A stretch of DNA of 64,000 nucleotides from Streptomyces sp. SID13726 (GCF_010548375.1 NZ_JAAGLY010000006.1:248001-312000), one strand, 5' to 3'; counted from the first letter of the stretch, positions 42,426 to 51,667 are shown. Notes: generated by a model not told the origin, from the letters alone. Numbers and translations are program-made.

Positions 42426-44426
42426 TTAAGCGCTGGTGCGGCGAGCCGCTGCCTGAGTGATCCGGTCGAACATGACGCCGAGCAGGACGATGGCGAGCCC
42501 GGCCGCCAGCCCCTTGCCGTACAGCTGTCCCTGCGAGAACCCGGCGACGACGTCGTAGCCGAGGGCGCCCGCGCCCACCAGGCCGCCCACGACGACCATC
42601 GACAGCACGTAGATCAGACCCTGGTTGGTGGCGAGCGTCAACGCCCCGCGGGACATGGGCAGTTGGACCTTGGTGATGATCTGCCAGGTGTTGCAGCCGG
42701 TCGAGGTGGCCGCCTCGACGGTGGTCGCGGGTACGGCTCGTACCCCGTCCGCGATGATCTTGATGGCGACCGGGGCCGCGTACACCACGGCGGCGACGAT
42801 GGCGGTGAACCGGGTCGCCCCGAACAGTGCGAGGAACGGCACGAGATAGACGAACGGCGGCATGACCTGGGCCGCGTCCAGGGTCGGCCGCAGCACCCGG
42901 TCCACGAGCGCGCTCCGGCCCATCCAGACGCCGAACACCACCCCGAGCAGCATCACCAGCACGGTCGCCACGGCGGTCGAGGCGAGTGTCGTCATGGCAT
43001 CCGACCACAGGCCGGTGCCGACCAGCAGGCCCACGCAGACGGCGGTGGTGAGACCGGCCCGCCGACCGCCGAGCACCGTGCCGACGCCGATCAGGGCGGC
43101 GCCGACGAGCCACCACGGGGAGTCGGTGAGCAGGGTCTGGAACGGGTTGAGCAGTCCGTTGGTGACGATGTCGCGGAAGGCGTTGGTCAGGCCCGACAGG
43201 TTGTCCTGCACCCAGCCGGTCACGTCGTCCGCGGCCTGGGCGATGTTGCTTCCGGTGCCCCCGTCGCCGGGGAACTCGGCCGCCCATACATAGGTGTGCG
43301 AGAGATAGAGGAGGACGGCCGCCGCCACGACATCGCCGACGAGCAGCTGCCGCCGCCACTTGAGCAGCGGGCCGCCGGAGCGCCGGGCGGCCTCCGCGCG
43401 TCCGCTGGCCGCGGTGGTCACCCGGTCCAGGACGATCGCCATGACGACGATGGCGAGGCCCGCGTTGAAGGCCGTACCGACGTCGAGGGACTGGAGGGCC
43501 TGGACGACGGTCTTGCCCAGGCCGGGGGCGTCGATGAGGGCCGCGATGGTCACCATGGCCAGGGCGGCCATGATGGTCTGGTTGACGCCCATCACCACGG
43601 TCCGCTTCGACATCGGCAGCAGCACCTTGAGCAGGGACTGGCGGCGGGTGGCGCCCATGGAGACGGCCGCCTCGACCGTCGTACCGGGCACGGAGCGGAT
43701 GGCGTGCGCGGTGATGCGGATCGCGGGCGGGGCGGCGTAGATGACGGTGGCGATGGTGGCGGAGGCGCCGCCGATGAGGAAGAACAGGGTCAGCGGGGCG
43801 AGATAGACGAAGGTCGGCATCGTCTGCATGAAGTCCAGGAAGGGCGTCATGATCCGGTGGAACCGGTCGGACAGCCCCGCCCACACGCCGAGCGGGATCG
43901 CGAACAGCAGCGCCACGAGGACCGCGGAGAGGGTCAGGGCGAGGGTGTCCATGGACTCCTGCCACAGGCCCTGGAGCCCGAAGAAGGTGAACCCGGCCAC
44001 GGTCAGCAGCGCGACCCGCCAGTTGCCGACCGCCCAGGAGACGTACCCGGCGAGCCCGACCACGCCGAGCCAGCCGATCTGCGGGACCGGCCGGTCGCCG
44101 GACGGCTGCGAGATCAGGTCCTGGACGAAGGTCACCAGGTTGTCGATGACCAGCCGGATCTCGTTGAAGAAGTAGAGGAAGAGCGGGTTGGAGTTGCGGT
44201 CGGCGCCGATGGAGTCGTTGACGTCGTTGAGCCAGCGGTGCAGGTCGGTGAGGTCGGACGCGGCCAGCGACAGCGTCTGCCTGCCGCGCAGTACGGCGAA
44301 GAGGACCAGCCAGACGACCAGGATCGCGGCGACCACCATGGACCGGCTGATCCGGCGCACGGGGGCGGCGGGCGGGGGTGGCGCGGGCTGCCGTGTCGCC
44401 TCGGGTTTCTCGACGGCGACGGTCAT
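42426..44426 (-). CDS. glycine betaine ABC transporter permease, two fused ProW-like units
   Basis: The protein is 666 aa, twice the usual ProW length. Two complete permease modules are present, about 180-420 and 450-660. Each has the MPTFVYLAPL/MPPFVYLVPF entry, YAAPPAIRI/YAAPVAIKI, SVPGTTVEAA/AVPATTVEAA, the EAA-loop-like MGATRRQSLLKVLLPMS/TGCNTWQIITKVQLPMS and a helix ending in LDRVTTAA/FDRITQAA. One polypeptide thus replaces the usual permease dimer. ATGA overlap with the ATPase gene ensures coupled translation. Confidence 0.93.
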   Translation of the reverse strand: MTVAVEKPEATRQPAPPPPAAPVRRISRSMVVAAILVVWLVLFAVLRGRQTLSLAASDLTDLHRWLNDVNDSIGADRNSNPLFLYFFNEIRLVIDNLVTFVQDLISQPSGDRPVPQIGWLGVVGLAGYVSWAVGNWRVALLTVAGFTFFGLQGLWQESMDTLALTLSAVLVALLFAIPLGVWAGLSDRFHRIMTPFLDFMQTMPTFVYLAPLTLFFLIGGASATIATVIYAAPPAIRITAHAIRSVPGTTVEAAVSMGATRRQSLLKVLLPMSKRTVVMGVNQTIMAALAMVTIAALIDAPGLGKTVVQALQSLDVGTAFNAGLAIVVMAIVLDRVTTAASGRAEAARRSGGPLLKWRRQLLVGDVVAAAVLLYLSHTYVWAAEFPGDGGTGSNIAQAADDVTGWVQDNLSGLTNAFRDIVTNGLLNPFQTLLTDSPWWLVGAALIGVGTVLGGRRAGLTTAVCVGLLVGTGLWSDAMTTLASTAVATVLVMLLGVVFGVWMGRSALVDRVLRPTLDAAQVMPPFVYLVPFLALFGATRFTAIVAAVVYAAPVAIKIIADGVRAVPATTVEAATSTGCNTWQIITKVQLPMSRGALTLATNQGLIYVLSMVVVGGLVGAGALGYDVVAGFSQGQLYGKGLAAGLAIVLLGVMFDRITQAAARRTSA

Positions 44427-45520
44427 CGTGTGTCGCCCTCCTGCCCGGCGACCACCGCGCGGATCTCCTCGTCCCCGACGATGCCGAGCAGCTTGCCGCC
44501 CTCGACGACCTTGACGGGCTTCTCGGCGGCGAGCACCGCCCGGGTCGCTTCCCGTACGACGACGTCGGGGCCCAACTCGGGGCCGTCCAGGGGGTCTTCG
44601 GGGGTCGCCGGGCGCATGATCCAGCGCAGGGTCAGGACGTCGCCGCGCGGCACGTCCTTCACGAAGTCGCGTACGTAGTCGTCGGCGGGGGCGCCCACCA
44701 GCTCGTCGCCGGTGCCGCACTGGACCGTCCTGCCGTCCCGCATGATGAGGATGCGGTCGCCGAGTTTGAGGGCCTCGGAGAGGTCGTGGGTGATGAACAC
44801 CATGGTCTTGCCGACCTCGTGGTGCAGCCGGATGACCTCGCTCTGCATGTCCCGGCGGATCAGCGGGTCGAGCGCGGAGAACGGCTCGTCGAACAGGAGC
44901 ACGTCCGGATCGCCGGCCAACGCCCTTGCCAGGCCCACGCGTTGCTGCATGCCGCCGGAGAGCTGGTCGGGGTAGGAGTTCTCGTAGCCGGCGAGGCCCA
45001 CGAGTTCGACGACCTCCAGCGCCCGCCGGGTGCGCTCGGCCCTGCCCATGCCGCGGATCTCCAGCCCGAACGCCACGTTGTCGACGACGCGGCGGTGGGG
45101 CAGCAGACCGAAGTGCTGGAAGACCATGGAGAACTTGTTGCGGCGCAGTTCGCGCAGGCGCCGGTCGTCGGCCTCGCGGATGTCCTCGCCCTCGAACACG
45201 ATCCGGCCCGCGGTGGGTTCGATCAGTCGGGTCAGACAGCGCACCAGAGTGGACTTGCCGGAGCCGGACAGCCCCATGACGACGAAGACCTCGCCGGGCG
45301 CGACCTCGAAGTCCACGTCGCGCACGGCGGCGGTGCAGCCGGTGCGGTCCATCAGCTCGCGGCGGCTGAGCCCGCACAGCTCCTCGGACTCGGGTACCTG
45401 GTCCGCCTTCGGCCCGAACACCTTCCACAGCCCGCGTACGGATATGACCGGTGCGGGGGCCGCGTCCTCGGGGGTGCCGCGCGTCGGCGGCGGCACCTCG
45501 GTCTGGGTGGTGGGGGTCAT
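44423..45520 (-). CDS. glycine betaine ABC transporter ATP-binding protein (ProV/OpuAA type)
   Basis: The protein is 365 aa from ATG at 45520. Walker A GLSGSGKS (83-90), Q-loop MVFQHFGLLPHR, signature LSGGMQQRVGLARAL, Walker B DVLLFDEP and switch THDLSEA are intact. A C-terminal CBS-like segment (VVREATRAVLAAEKPVKVVE, GGKLLGIVGDEEI) resembles the osmosensing tandem CBS of OpuA but seems to be only one repeat. It starts 20 nt after betB and overlaps the permease gene by ATGA, forming betB-ATPase-permease-binding protein. Confidence 0.94.
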   Translation of the reverse strand: MTPTTQTEVPPPTRGTPEDAAPAPVISVRGLWKVFGPKADQVPESEELCGLSRRELMDRTGCTAAVRDVDFEVAPGEVFVVMGLSGSGKSTLVRCLTRLIEPTAGRIVFEGEDIREADDRRLRELRRNKFSMVFQHFGLLPHRRVVDNVAFGLEIRGMGRAERTRRALEVVELVGLAGYENSYPDQLSGGMQQRVGLARALAGDPDVLLFDEPFSALDPLIRRDMQSEVIRLHHEVGKTMVFITHDLSEALKLGDRILIMRDGRTVQCGTGDELVGAPADDYVRDFVKDVPRGDVLTLRWIMRPATPEDPLDGPELGPDVVVREATRAVLAAEKPVKVVEGGKLLGIVGDEEIRAVVAGQEGDTR

Positions 45521-45540
45521 GGTCGACCTCTTCTCGGCGT

Positions 45541-47010
45541 TCAGCCGCGGAACCAGTGCTGCGGCCGGGGTTGGATGTTCTGCCAGATGTGCTTGGGCTC
45601 CCGGTACTCGGCCAGTCCGGCCGGTCCGAGTTCCCGGCCCACTCCGGAGTGGCCGAAGCCACCCCACTCGGCCTGCGGCACATAGGGGTGGTAGTCGTTG
45701 ATCCACACCGTGCCGTGGCGCAGCCGCCTGGCGACCCGCTGGGCCTTGCCGGCGTCCTGGGTCCACACGGCCCCGGCGAGTCCGTACTCGGTGTCGTTGG
45801 CGATACGGACGGCGTCGTCCTCGTCGGTGAAGCGCTCGACGGTGAGCACGGGCCCGAAGGACTCCTCGTGCACCACCCGCATGTCCTGCCGGCATCCGTC
45901 GAGGACGGTGGGCGGGTAGTAGTGGCCGTTCGCCAGCGCCGGGTCGGTGGGGCGCTGGCCGCCGCAGCGCAGTACGGCGCCCTCGGCGAGGCCCGCGGCG
46001 ACGTACGCCTCGACCTTCGCGAGGTGCTGGGCGGAGATCAGCGCACCGGTGTCGGCCTCGGGGTCGAAGGGGCCGCCGAGGCGGATCCGCCGGGCGCGCC
46101 GGACGACCTCGTCGACGAACCGGTCGTGCAGCGAGTCCTCGACGACGAGCCGGGCGCCGGCCGAGCAGACCTGTCCCGAGTGCAGGAAGACGGCGGTGAG
46201 CGCGAAGTCCACGGCCGTCTCGAAGTCCGCGTCGGCGAACACCACGTTGGGGTTCTTGCCGCCGAGTTCCAGCGCGACCTTCTTCACGCTCGCGGCGGCG
46301 GTGGCCATGATGCGCTTCCCGGTCTCCAGGCCGCCGGTGAAGGAGACCATGTCGACGTCCGGGTGCTCGGAGAGCGGCGCACCGGCCTCGGGACCGGCAC
46401 CGAGGACGAGGTTGGCGGCCCCGGCCGGGAGCCCCGCCTCCTCCAGTGCCCGCATGAGCAGGACGGAGGTGGAGGGGGTCAGCTCGCTGGGTTTGAGGAC
46501 GATGGTGTTGCCGGCGAGGAGGGCCGGGGCGACCTTCCAACTGGCTTGCAGCAGAGGGTAGTTCCAGGGGGTGATGAGTCCGCACACGCCGATGGGTTCG
46601 TACACCACCCGGCTGACGGCGTCGTCCCGGCCGGTGTCGATCGCGCGGCCCGCGTCGGTGCCGCCGAGCCCGCCGTAGTAGCGGAGGCAGGAGACGACGT
46701 CGGCGATGTCGTACTCGCTCTCCACCAGCCGCTTGCCGGTGTCGAGGGACTCGGCGCGGGCGAAGTCCTTGGCGTCGCGCTCGATCAGGTCGGCGGTGCG
46801 CAGCAGCAGGGCGCCGCGCTCGCGCTCGGGGGTGTGCGGCCAGGGTCCGGTGTCGAAGGCGCGACGGGCCGCGGTGATCGCCGCCTCGGTGTCGGGGCGG
46901 GTCGCCTCGGACACGGTCGCGGCGAGCGTGCCGTCGGCGGGACACCGGATCTCCCGGCGGCCACCGGCCACCGGCTCCCGCCATTCACCGTCCACATACA
47001 GGTCTGCCAC
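45541..47010 (-). CDS. betB: betaine aldehyde dehydrogenase
   Basis: The protein is 489 aa from GTG at 47010 (GAAGGG 8 nt upstream). The ATGs at 47040 and 47052 sit in or next to the operator and are rejected. Aldehyde-dehydrogenase residues are the general base E248 (LELGGKNP), nucleophile C282 (GQVCSAG), NAD-binding FTGGLETGK and PWNYPLLQ. The C-terminal HGTVWINDYHPYVPQAEWGG is typical of BADH enzymes that accept quaternary-ammonium aldehydes. It oxidises betaine aldehyde to glycine betaine and heads the transporter operon. Confidence 0.92.
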   Translation of the reverse strand: MADLYVDGEWREPVAGGRREIRCPADGTLAATVSEATRPDTEAAITAARRAFDTGPWPHTPERERGALLLRTADLIERDAKDFARAESLDTGKRLVESEYDIADVVSCLRYYGGLGGTDAGRAIDTGRDDAVSRVVYEPIGVCGLITPWNYPLLQASWKVAPALLAGNTIVLKPSELTPSTSVLLMRALEEAGLPAGAANLVLGAGPEAGAPLSEHPDVDMVSFTGGLETGKRIMATAAASVKKVALELGGKNPNVVFADADFETAVDFALTAVFLHSGQVCSAGARLVVEDSLHDRFVDEVVRRARRIRLGGPFDPEADTGALISAQHLAKVEAYVAAGLAEGAVLRCGGQRPTDPALANGHYYPPTVLDGCRQDMRVVHEESFGPVLTVERFTDEDDAVRIANDTEYGLAGAVWTQDAGKAQRVARRLRHGTVWINDYHPYVPQAEWGGFGHSGVGRELGPAGLAEYREPKHIWQNIQPRPQHWFRG

Positions 47011-47031
47011 GTCGGGAGCCCTTCGAGTGAC

Positions 47032-47056
47032 GTTGCGCATGGCGCACCGCATTGCT
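47032..47056 (-). promoter_or_regulatory. three-half-site operator upstream of betB (site 3)
   Basis: GTTGCG (47032-47037) and CGCACC (47043-47048) form the 17-bp inverted repeat with one mismatch. ATTGCT at 47051-47056 is a weaker third half-site, again 19 nt from the first. The element lies 22-46 nt upstream of the GTG start. Confidence 0.62.
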
Positions 47057-47235
47057 TGTGGTGGAACACTTTGGAGAATGCGTGAACCCGCGTCAAGGGG
47101 TTGGGTGATGACGGTTCAGCCACACGGGCCGCCGCGCAAGGGCCATGGTCGGAAGCCGGACACGACGGGTTTCCGGTCCAAGCGGCGCCAGGAAAAATCA
47201 GCGTTACGCGAGGCCCCTGCGGCGGCCCGCGGCGC

Positions 47236-48909
47236 CTACCCCGACTGGGTCCGCGCGTCGCGGTGGCGGTAGTACGCGGCCTTGGAGGGCGGCAGCGGCT
47301 CCTTGCCGAGGATGAGGTCGGCGGCCTTCTCCGCGATCATCATCACCGGCGCGTAGATGTTGCCGTTGGTGACGTACGGCATCACCGACGCGTCGACGAC
47401 CCGCAGCCCCTCCACGCCGTGCACGCGCATGCTGGTGGGGTCGACGACGGACAGCTCGTCGGTGCCCATCTTGCAGGTACAGGAGGGGTGCAGGGCGGTC
47501 TCACCGTCCTTGGCGACCCAGGCGAGGATCTCCTCGTCGCTCTCGACGGACGGCCCGGGTGAGATCTCGCCGCCGTTGTAGGGGGCGAGGGCGGGCTGGT
47601 TGAGCAGCTTGCGGGCGACCCGGATCGCCTCGACCCACTCCCGGCGGTCCTGTTCGGTGGAGAGGTAGTTGAAGCGCAGCGCCGGGTGTTCGCCGGGATC
47701 CCTGCTCTTGATCTTCACCGAGCCCAGCGCGTCGGAGTACATGGGCCCGACATGCACCTGGTAGCCGTGGCCGCCGGCGGGCACGGAGCCGTCGTAGCGG
47801 ACCGCGACGGGCAGGAAGTGGAACATCAGGTTGGGGTAGTCCACGTCGTCGTTGCTGCGGGCGAAGCCGCCCGCCTCGAAGTGGTTGGTCGCGGCGGGGC
47901 CCTTGCGGAAGAGCCATTGCAGGCCGATGAAGGGGGCGCGCCACTTCGCCATGTACGGCTGCACGGAGACGGGTTGCGTGCACGCGTACTGGATGTACAC
48001 CTCCAGGTGGTCCTGGAGGTTCTCGCCGACGCCGGGCAGGTCGTGGACGACGTCCACGCCGAGCGCGCGCAGTTCCTCGGCGTTGCCGACGCCCGAAAGC
48101 TGGAGCAGCTGCGGGGAGTTGACGGCGCCGCCGCACAGGATGACCTCCTTGGCGCGGACCTTCTGGAGCGCGCCGCGGCCGCGCCGGTACTCGACGCCGA
48201 CGGCACGCTTGCCCTCGAACAGCACACGGGTGACGAGGGCGCGGGTCCGCACCGTGAGGTTGGGGCGCTTCCTGACCGGCTTGAGATAGGCCTTCGAGGC
48301 CGACAGACGGCGACCGCGGTGGACGTTGCGGTCGAACTTCGCGAAGCCCTCCTGCCGGTAGCCGTTGACGTCGTCGGTGGGCTCGTACCCGGCCTCCTCG
48401 GTGGCCTTCTGGAAGGCGGTGAAGAGCGGGTTGGTGGCGGGGCCGCGTTCGAGGACGAGGGGCCCGTCGTGGCCGCGGAACTCGTCGTCGGGGTCGGCCG
48501 CGAGACAGTTCTCCATGCGCCTGAAGTACGGCAGACAGTGCGCGTAGTCCCAGGTCTCCATGCCGGGATCGGCGGCCCAGCGCTCGTAGTCCATGGGGTT
48601 GCCGCGCTGGAAGATCATGCCGTTGATGCTGCTGGAGCCGCCGAGCACCTTGCCGCGGGCGTGGTAGACGCGCCGGCCGCCCATGTGGGGTTCGGGCTCG
48701 GACTCGTACTTCCAGTCGTAGAAGCGGCTGCCGATCGGGTAGGTCAGGGCCGCGGGCATGTGGATGAAGACGTCCCACGGGTAGTCGGGCCGGCCGGCCT
48801 CCAGGACCAGCACGCGGTGGCCCGGGTCGGCGGAGAGCCGGTTGGCCAGTGCGCTGCCGGCCGATCCACCACCGACGATGACGAAGTCGTACTGCTGCTG
48901 AGGAGCCAT
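47236..48909 (-). CDS. betA: choline dehydrogenase / GMC oxidoreductase
   Basis: The protein is 557 aa from ATG at 48909. GMC-family signatures are FVIVGGGSAGSALANRLS (FAD beta-alpha-beta), ARGKVLGGSSSINGMIFQRG (signature 1) and the C-terminal VDASVMPYVTNGNIYAPVMM, with the active-site His in LHPSCTCKMG. Similarity of the SSSINGMIFQRGNPMDYERW and NHFEAGGFARS regions, and the betB neighbour downstream (225 nt away), support choline dehydrogenase. It starts the pathway choline to betaine aldehyde and has its own operator. Confidence 0.92.
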   Translation of the reverse strand: MAPQQQYDFVIVGGGSAGSALANRLSADPGHRVLVLEAGRPDYPWDVFIHMPAALTYPIGSRFYDWKYESEPEPHMGGRRVYHARGKVLGGSSSINGMIFQRGNPMDYERWAADPGMETWDYAHCLPYFRRMENCLAADPDDEFRGHDGPLVLERGPATNPLFTAFQKATEEAGYEPTDDVNGYRQEGFAKFDRNVHRGRRLSASKAYLKPVRKRPNLTVRTRALVTRVLFEGKRAVGVEYRRGRGALQKVRAKEVILCGGAVNSPQLLQLSGVGNAEELRALGVDVVHDLPGVGENLQDHLEVYIQYACTQPVSVQPYMAKWRAPFIGLQWLFRKGPAATNHFEAGGFARSNDDVDYPNLMFHFLPVAVRYDGSVPAGGHGYQVHVGPMYSDALGSVKIKSRDPGEHPALRFNYLSTEQDRREWVEAIRVARKLLNQPALAPYNGGEISPGPSVESDEEILAWVAKDGETALHPSCTCKMGTDELSVVDPTSMRVHGVEGLRVVDASVMPYVTNGNIYAPVMMIAEKAADLILGKEPLPPSKAAYYRHRDARTQSG

Positions 48910-48969
48910 GGTGCCTCGTCTCGCTCGCGCCGTAGATACGCGCGGCATGCTAGTACGGGTATCGCTATG

Positions 48970-48994
48970 CGCACCAGGTTGCGTTCCGCGCAAC
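48970..48994 (-). promoter_or_regulatory. three-half-site operator upstream of betA (site 4)
   Basis: GTTGCG (48978-48983) and CGCAAC (48989-48994) form a perfect 6-bp-arm inverted repeat with N5. CGCACC at 48970-48975 is a third half-site 19 nt from CGCAAC. It is 61-85 nt upstream of betA in the region shared with the divergent binding-protein gene. Confidence 0.75.
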
Positions 48995-49154
48995 TTACCT
49001 GACAGGGGCGAGCAGCAGCTCCGACCTCTTTCGTCCGGGGTCCTGACACCGTGAAGGTAGGCGTGTAGATTGCGGCCGTCGACAAGCTGCACAACGTCAC
49101 GGGCCGGACACCTCACACCGAAGCACCATTCACGCTTCCGCCAGGAGGACCCCC

Positions 49155-50132
49155 ATGCGACGGTGCATTCTCGGGCTCGCGACAGCCGTGGTCGCGATCG
49201 CCGGCGCGGCCGGCTGCGGATCGTCGTCCGACGGGACGAGCGGTTCCTCCTCCTCGGGCGGCGGGAAGACCACCGAGGTCAAGGTCGGCATCGTCCCGAT
49301 CGTCGACGTGGCTCCGCTGTATCTGGGGCAGCGCAAGGGCTTCTTCAGCAGCCGCGGGATCGACCTGAAGATGGTGAGCGCCCAGGGCGGCGCCGCGATC
49401 GTGCCCGGTGTGGTGAGCGGTCAGTTCCAGTTCGGATTCAGCAATCCCACCTCGCTGATGATCGCCCAGACCAAGGGGATCGCGGTCAAGTCGGTGATCA
49501 ACGCCTGCACCACGACGGGCAACACCACGACCGACGTCACCGGGGTGATGGTCGCGAAGGACAGCCCCGTGAAGTCCGCCAAGGAACTCGCGGGCCACTC
49601 GGTGGCGGTCAACACCCTCCAGAACATCGGGGACACGGTGGTGCGGGAGGCGGTCCGCAAGGACGGCGGCGATCCCACGAAGGTCAAGTTCGTCGAGATC
49701 CCCTTCGAGCAGATGCCGGCCGCGCTGGCCGCCGGTCAGGTCGACGCGGCCTGGATGGGCGAACCGGCCCAGACGATCGCCCGCGCCCAGGGCGCCCGCT
49801 CGGTGACCGCGCCGTTCGCCGAGACCGACCCGAAGCTCACCCTGGCGACGTACTTCACCTCGGCCCGGCTCGCCCAGCAGGACCCCGACCTGGTCAAGCG
49901 GTTCAAGGAGGCGGTCGGCGAGTCGCTCGCCTACGCCTCCGCGCACCAGGACGAGGCCCGTCAGGCCGCGACCGCCTACACCAAGATCGACGCACCGACC
50001 CTCAAGAAGCTGACGCTCCCCCTGTGGCCGAGCGAGACCAACCTCCCCTCCCTGGAGAAGCTGGCCTCGCTCGGCGAACAGGACGGCCTCTTCGGCGACA
50101 AGAAGCCCGACCTCAAGTCGCTGTTCCAGTAG
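49155..50132 (+). CDS. orphan ABC transporter substrate-binding lipoprotein (SsuA/NMT1-like)
   Basis: The protein is 325 aa with a lipoprotein signal (AVVAIAGAAGCGSS). TEVKVGIVPIVDVAPLYLGQ, KGFFSSRGIDLKMVSAQGGA, VSGQFQFGFSNPTSLMIAQ and FEQMPAALAAGQVDAAWMGE are typical of the NMT1/THI5 and aliphatic-sulfonate/nitrate group of binding proteins. No permease or ATPase is next to it. It is divergent from betA and converges with GH43, so it may work with a transporter encoded elsewhere. The ligand is unknown. Confidence 0.9.
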   Translation: MRRCILGLATAVVAIAGAAGCGSSSDGTSGSSSSGGGKTTEVKVGIVPIVDVAPLYLGQRKGFFSSRGIDLKMVSAQGGAAIVPGVVSGQFQFGFSNPTSLMIAQTKGIAVKSVINACTTTGNTTTDVTGVMVAKDSPVKSAKELAGHSVAVNTLQNIGDTVVREAVRKDGGDPTKVKFVEIPFEQMPAALAAGQVDAAWMGEPAQTIARAQGARSVTAPFAETDPKLTLATYFTSARLAQQDPDLVKRFKEAVGESLAYASAHQDEARQAATAYTKIDAPTLKKLTLPLWPSETNLPSLEKLASLGEQDGLFGDKKPDLKSLFQ

Positions 50133-50233
50133 GCGCGTTCAGGGAGTCGTGCGCCCTGGACGAACGGCTCGCCATTTCCCGGATCGCCGTGTGCCGGTTC
50201 GCCCTGCCCTCAGCTCGCCGGCCCGGCAGCCCG

Positions 50234-51667
50234 TCAACTCGTCACGCGGAAGGTGGCGTCGGCGCGGCCCGTCGCCGTGGTGATCGGGTCGAGCCTCAGC
50301 TGGAAGCCGTAGTGGCGGATGTACCGGTCGGGGTGGTTGTACGACTGGAACGACGACCAGGTCGAGTCGGCGAGGCCGGCGACCTGGCGGAAGCTGGCGT
50401 CGGCGGCGAACTGGGCGGTGCCGTCGTTGTGGACCAGCTGGAAGTCGAAGCCGGAGTGCCGCAGGAAGTATCCGGGGTAGTTGACCGACTCGAAGGAGAC
50501 GGTGCCGGTGCCCGCGAGGCCGGTCCTGACCTTGAACCGCGCGTCCTCGGCGGGGCTGACGCCCGGGTCGATGCGCACGTCGAAGTTGGCGTGCCGTACG
50601 TAGCGGTCCTGGTAGTTGTACGACTGGAGCCGGCTGACCGCGGTGTCGGGCCAGCGGGCGAGCACCCGGCTCTCCTCGGCGGCCGTGAGGTTGAGGATCC
50701 AGCCGTGGCGCTTCTTGGTGCCGCCCATGTCGTAACTGCCCGCCGCCTGCTTCCGGTAGGCGGCGGGGTCGGACGGGTCGGTCGTCAGGACCGGCATGTA
50801 GCCACCGCTGGTGGCGTACTGGTCGAGGTAAAGGGCCCACTTGTCGCTGCCGTTGAACTTCATCCACATCGGGCCCTCGACCTGCGACCCGGTGAGGCCG
50901 ATGCCGGAGAGGTTGCCGAGCGTGGTCCACGTCCCCAGGATCGAGTTGCTGCCTTCGAGGGTGATCTGCCCGTCGCCGGAGGCCCGTACGTACCGGTAGT
51001 TGCCGACGCCCGAGGGCACCTCGATGATCTGGGTGTCGATGATCTCCTGGGTGCCGGGACGCTCGATGTAGGTCCGCGGGGTGGTGACGGTGCGGAAGTC
51101 CGAGGTGCGGGCGTAGTAGATGCGGTGCTTGGTGGCGCCGTTGAGGGGCGTGTTCGTCGCCCAGTACAGGACGTAGTCGTTGGTCTCCGGGTCCCAGATC
51201 GCCTCGGGCGCCCAGGCGTTGCGGCCGTCGGGGATCGCTCCGGCGACGTTGAGCAACCAGGGCTGGGACCAGGTGACCAGGTCGGTCGACTCCCACACCA
51301 CGAGGTTGCGGCTGCCGTTGTTGATGGCGTCCGACCACGACTGCCCGCAGCCGATGCACAGGTCGGTCGCGATGATCCAGTACTTGCCGCCGCCCGGGGC
51401 GCGGACGAGTGCGGGGTCCCGCACCCCCTTCGTGCCGACCGTCGAACGCAGGACCATCCCACCGCCGTCGAGGTCGTCCCAGTGCACGCCGTCGGTGCTG
51501 TGGGAGAGGTACATCTGCTGGTTGGTGGCGCCCTCCCCGGTGAAGTGGACCATCAGATAGCCGGGGTCGGCCGCGGCGGCCCGCTGCGGTGCGGTCAGGA
51601 CCTGGGAGGTGAGGAGCAGGCCGACGGCGACGAATATCGCCGACAGCCGTGCGAGAAGTGCGCGCAT
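50234..51667 (-). CDS. secreted GH43-type arabinosidase/arabinanase with AbfB domain
   Basis: The protein is 477 aa from ATG at 51667 with a signal peptide ending near AAAA. A five-bladed GH43 propeller (about 35-330) includes GVRDPALVRAPGGGKYWIIA, NAWAPEAIWDPETNDYVLYW and SQVEGPMWMKFNGSDKWALY, the last holding the probable general-acid Glu. The C-terminal AbfB/CBM42 domain (about 345-477) shows its threefold pattern SFQSYNHPDRYIRHYGFQLR, SFESVNYPGYFLRHSGFDFQ and RLQSYNYQDRYVRHANFDVR. It likely removes arabinofuranosyl units from plant polysaccharides outside the cell. Confidence 0.9.
   Translation of the reverse strand: MRALLARLSAIFVAVGLLLTSQVLTAPQRAAAADPGYLMVHFTGEGATNQQMYLSHSTDGVHWDDLDGGGMVLRSTVGTKGVRDPALVRAPGGGKYWIIATDLCIGCGQSWSDAINNGSRNLVVWESTDLVTWSQPWLLNVAGAIPDGRNAWAPEAIWDPETNDYVLYWATNTPLNGATKHRIYYARTSDFRTVTTPRTYIERPGTQEIIDTQIIEVPSGVGNYRYVRASGDGQITLEGSNSILGTWTTLGNLSGIGLTGSQVEGPMWMKFNGSDKWALYLDQYATSGGYMPVLTTDPSDPAAYRKQAAGSYDMGGTKKRHGWILNLTAAEESRVLARWPDTAVSRLQSYNYQDRYVRHANFDVRIDPGVSPAEDARFKVRTGLAGTGTVSFESVNYPGYFLRHSGFDFQLVHNDGTAQFAADASFRQVAGLADSTWSSFQSYNHPDRYIRHYGFQLRLDPITTATGRADATFRVTS

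Noticed and set aside
42264..44678. Long open frame opposite the betaine permease and ATPase
   Set aside because: It is antisense to well-conserved transporter genes and its product is Gly/Asp/Arg-rich low-complexity sequence, a normal by-product of high-GC codon bias.
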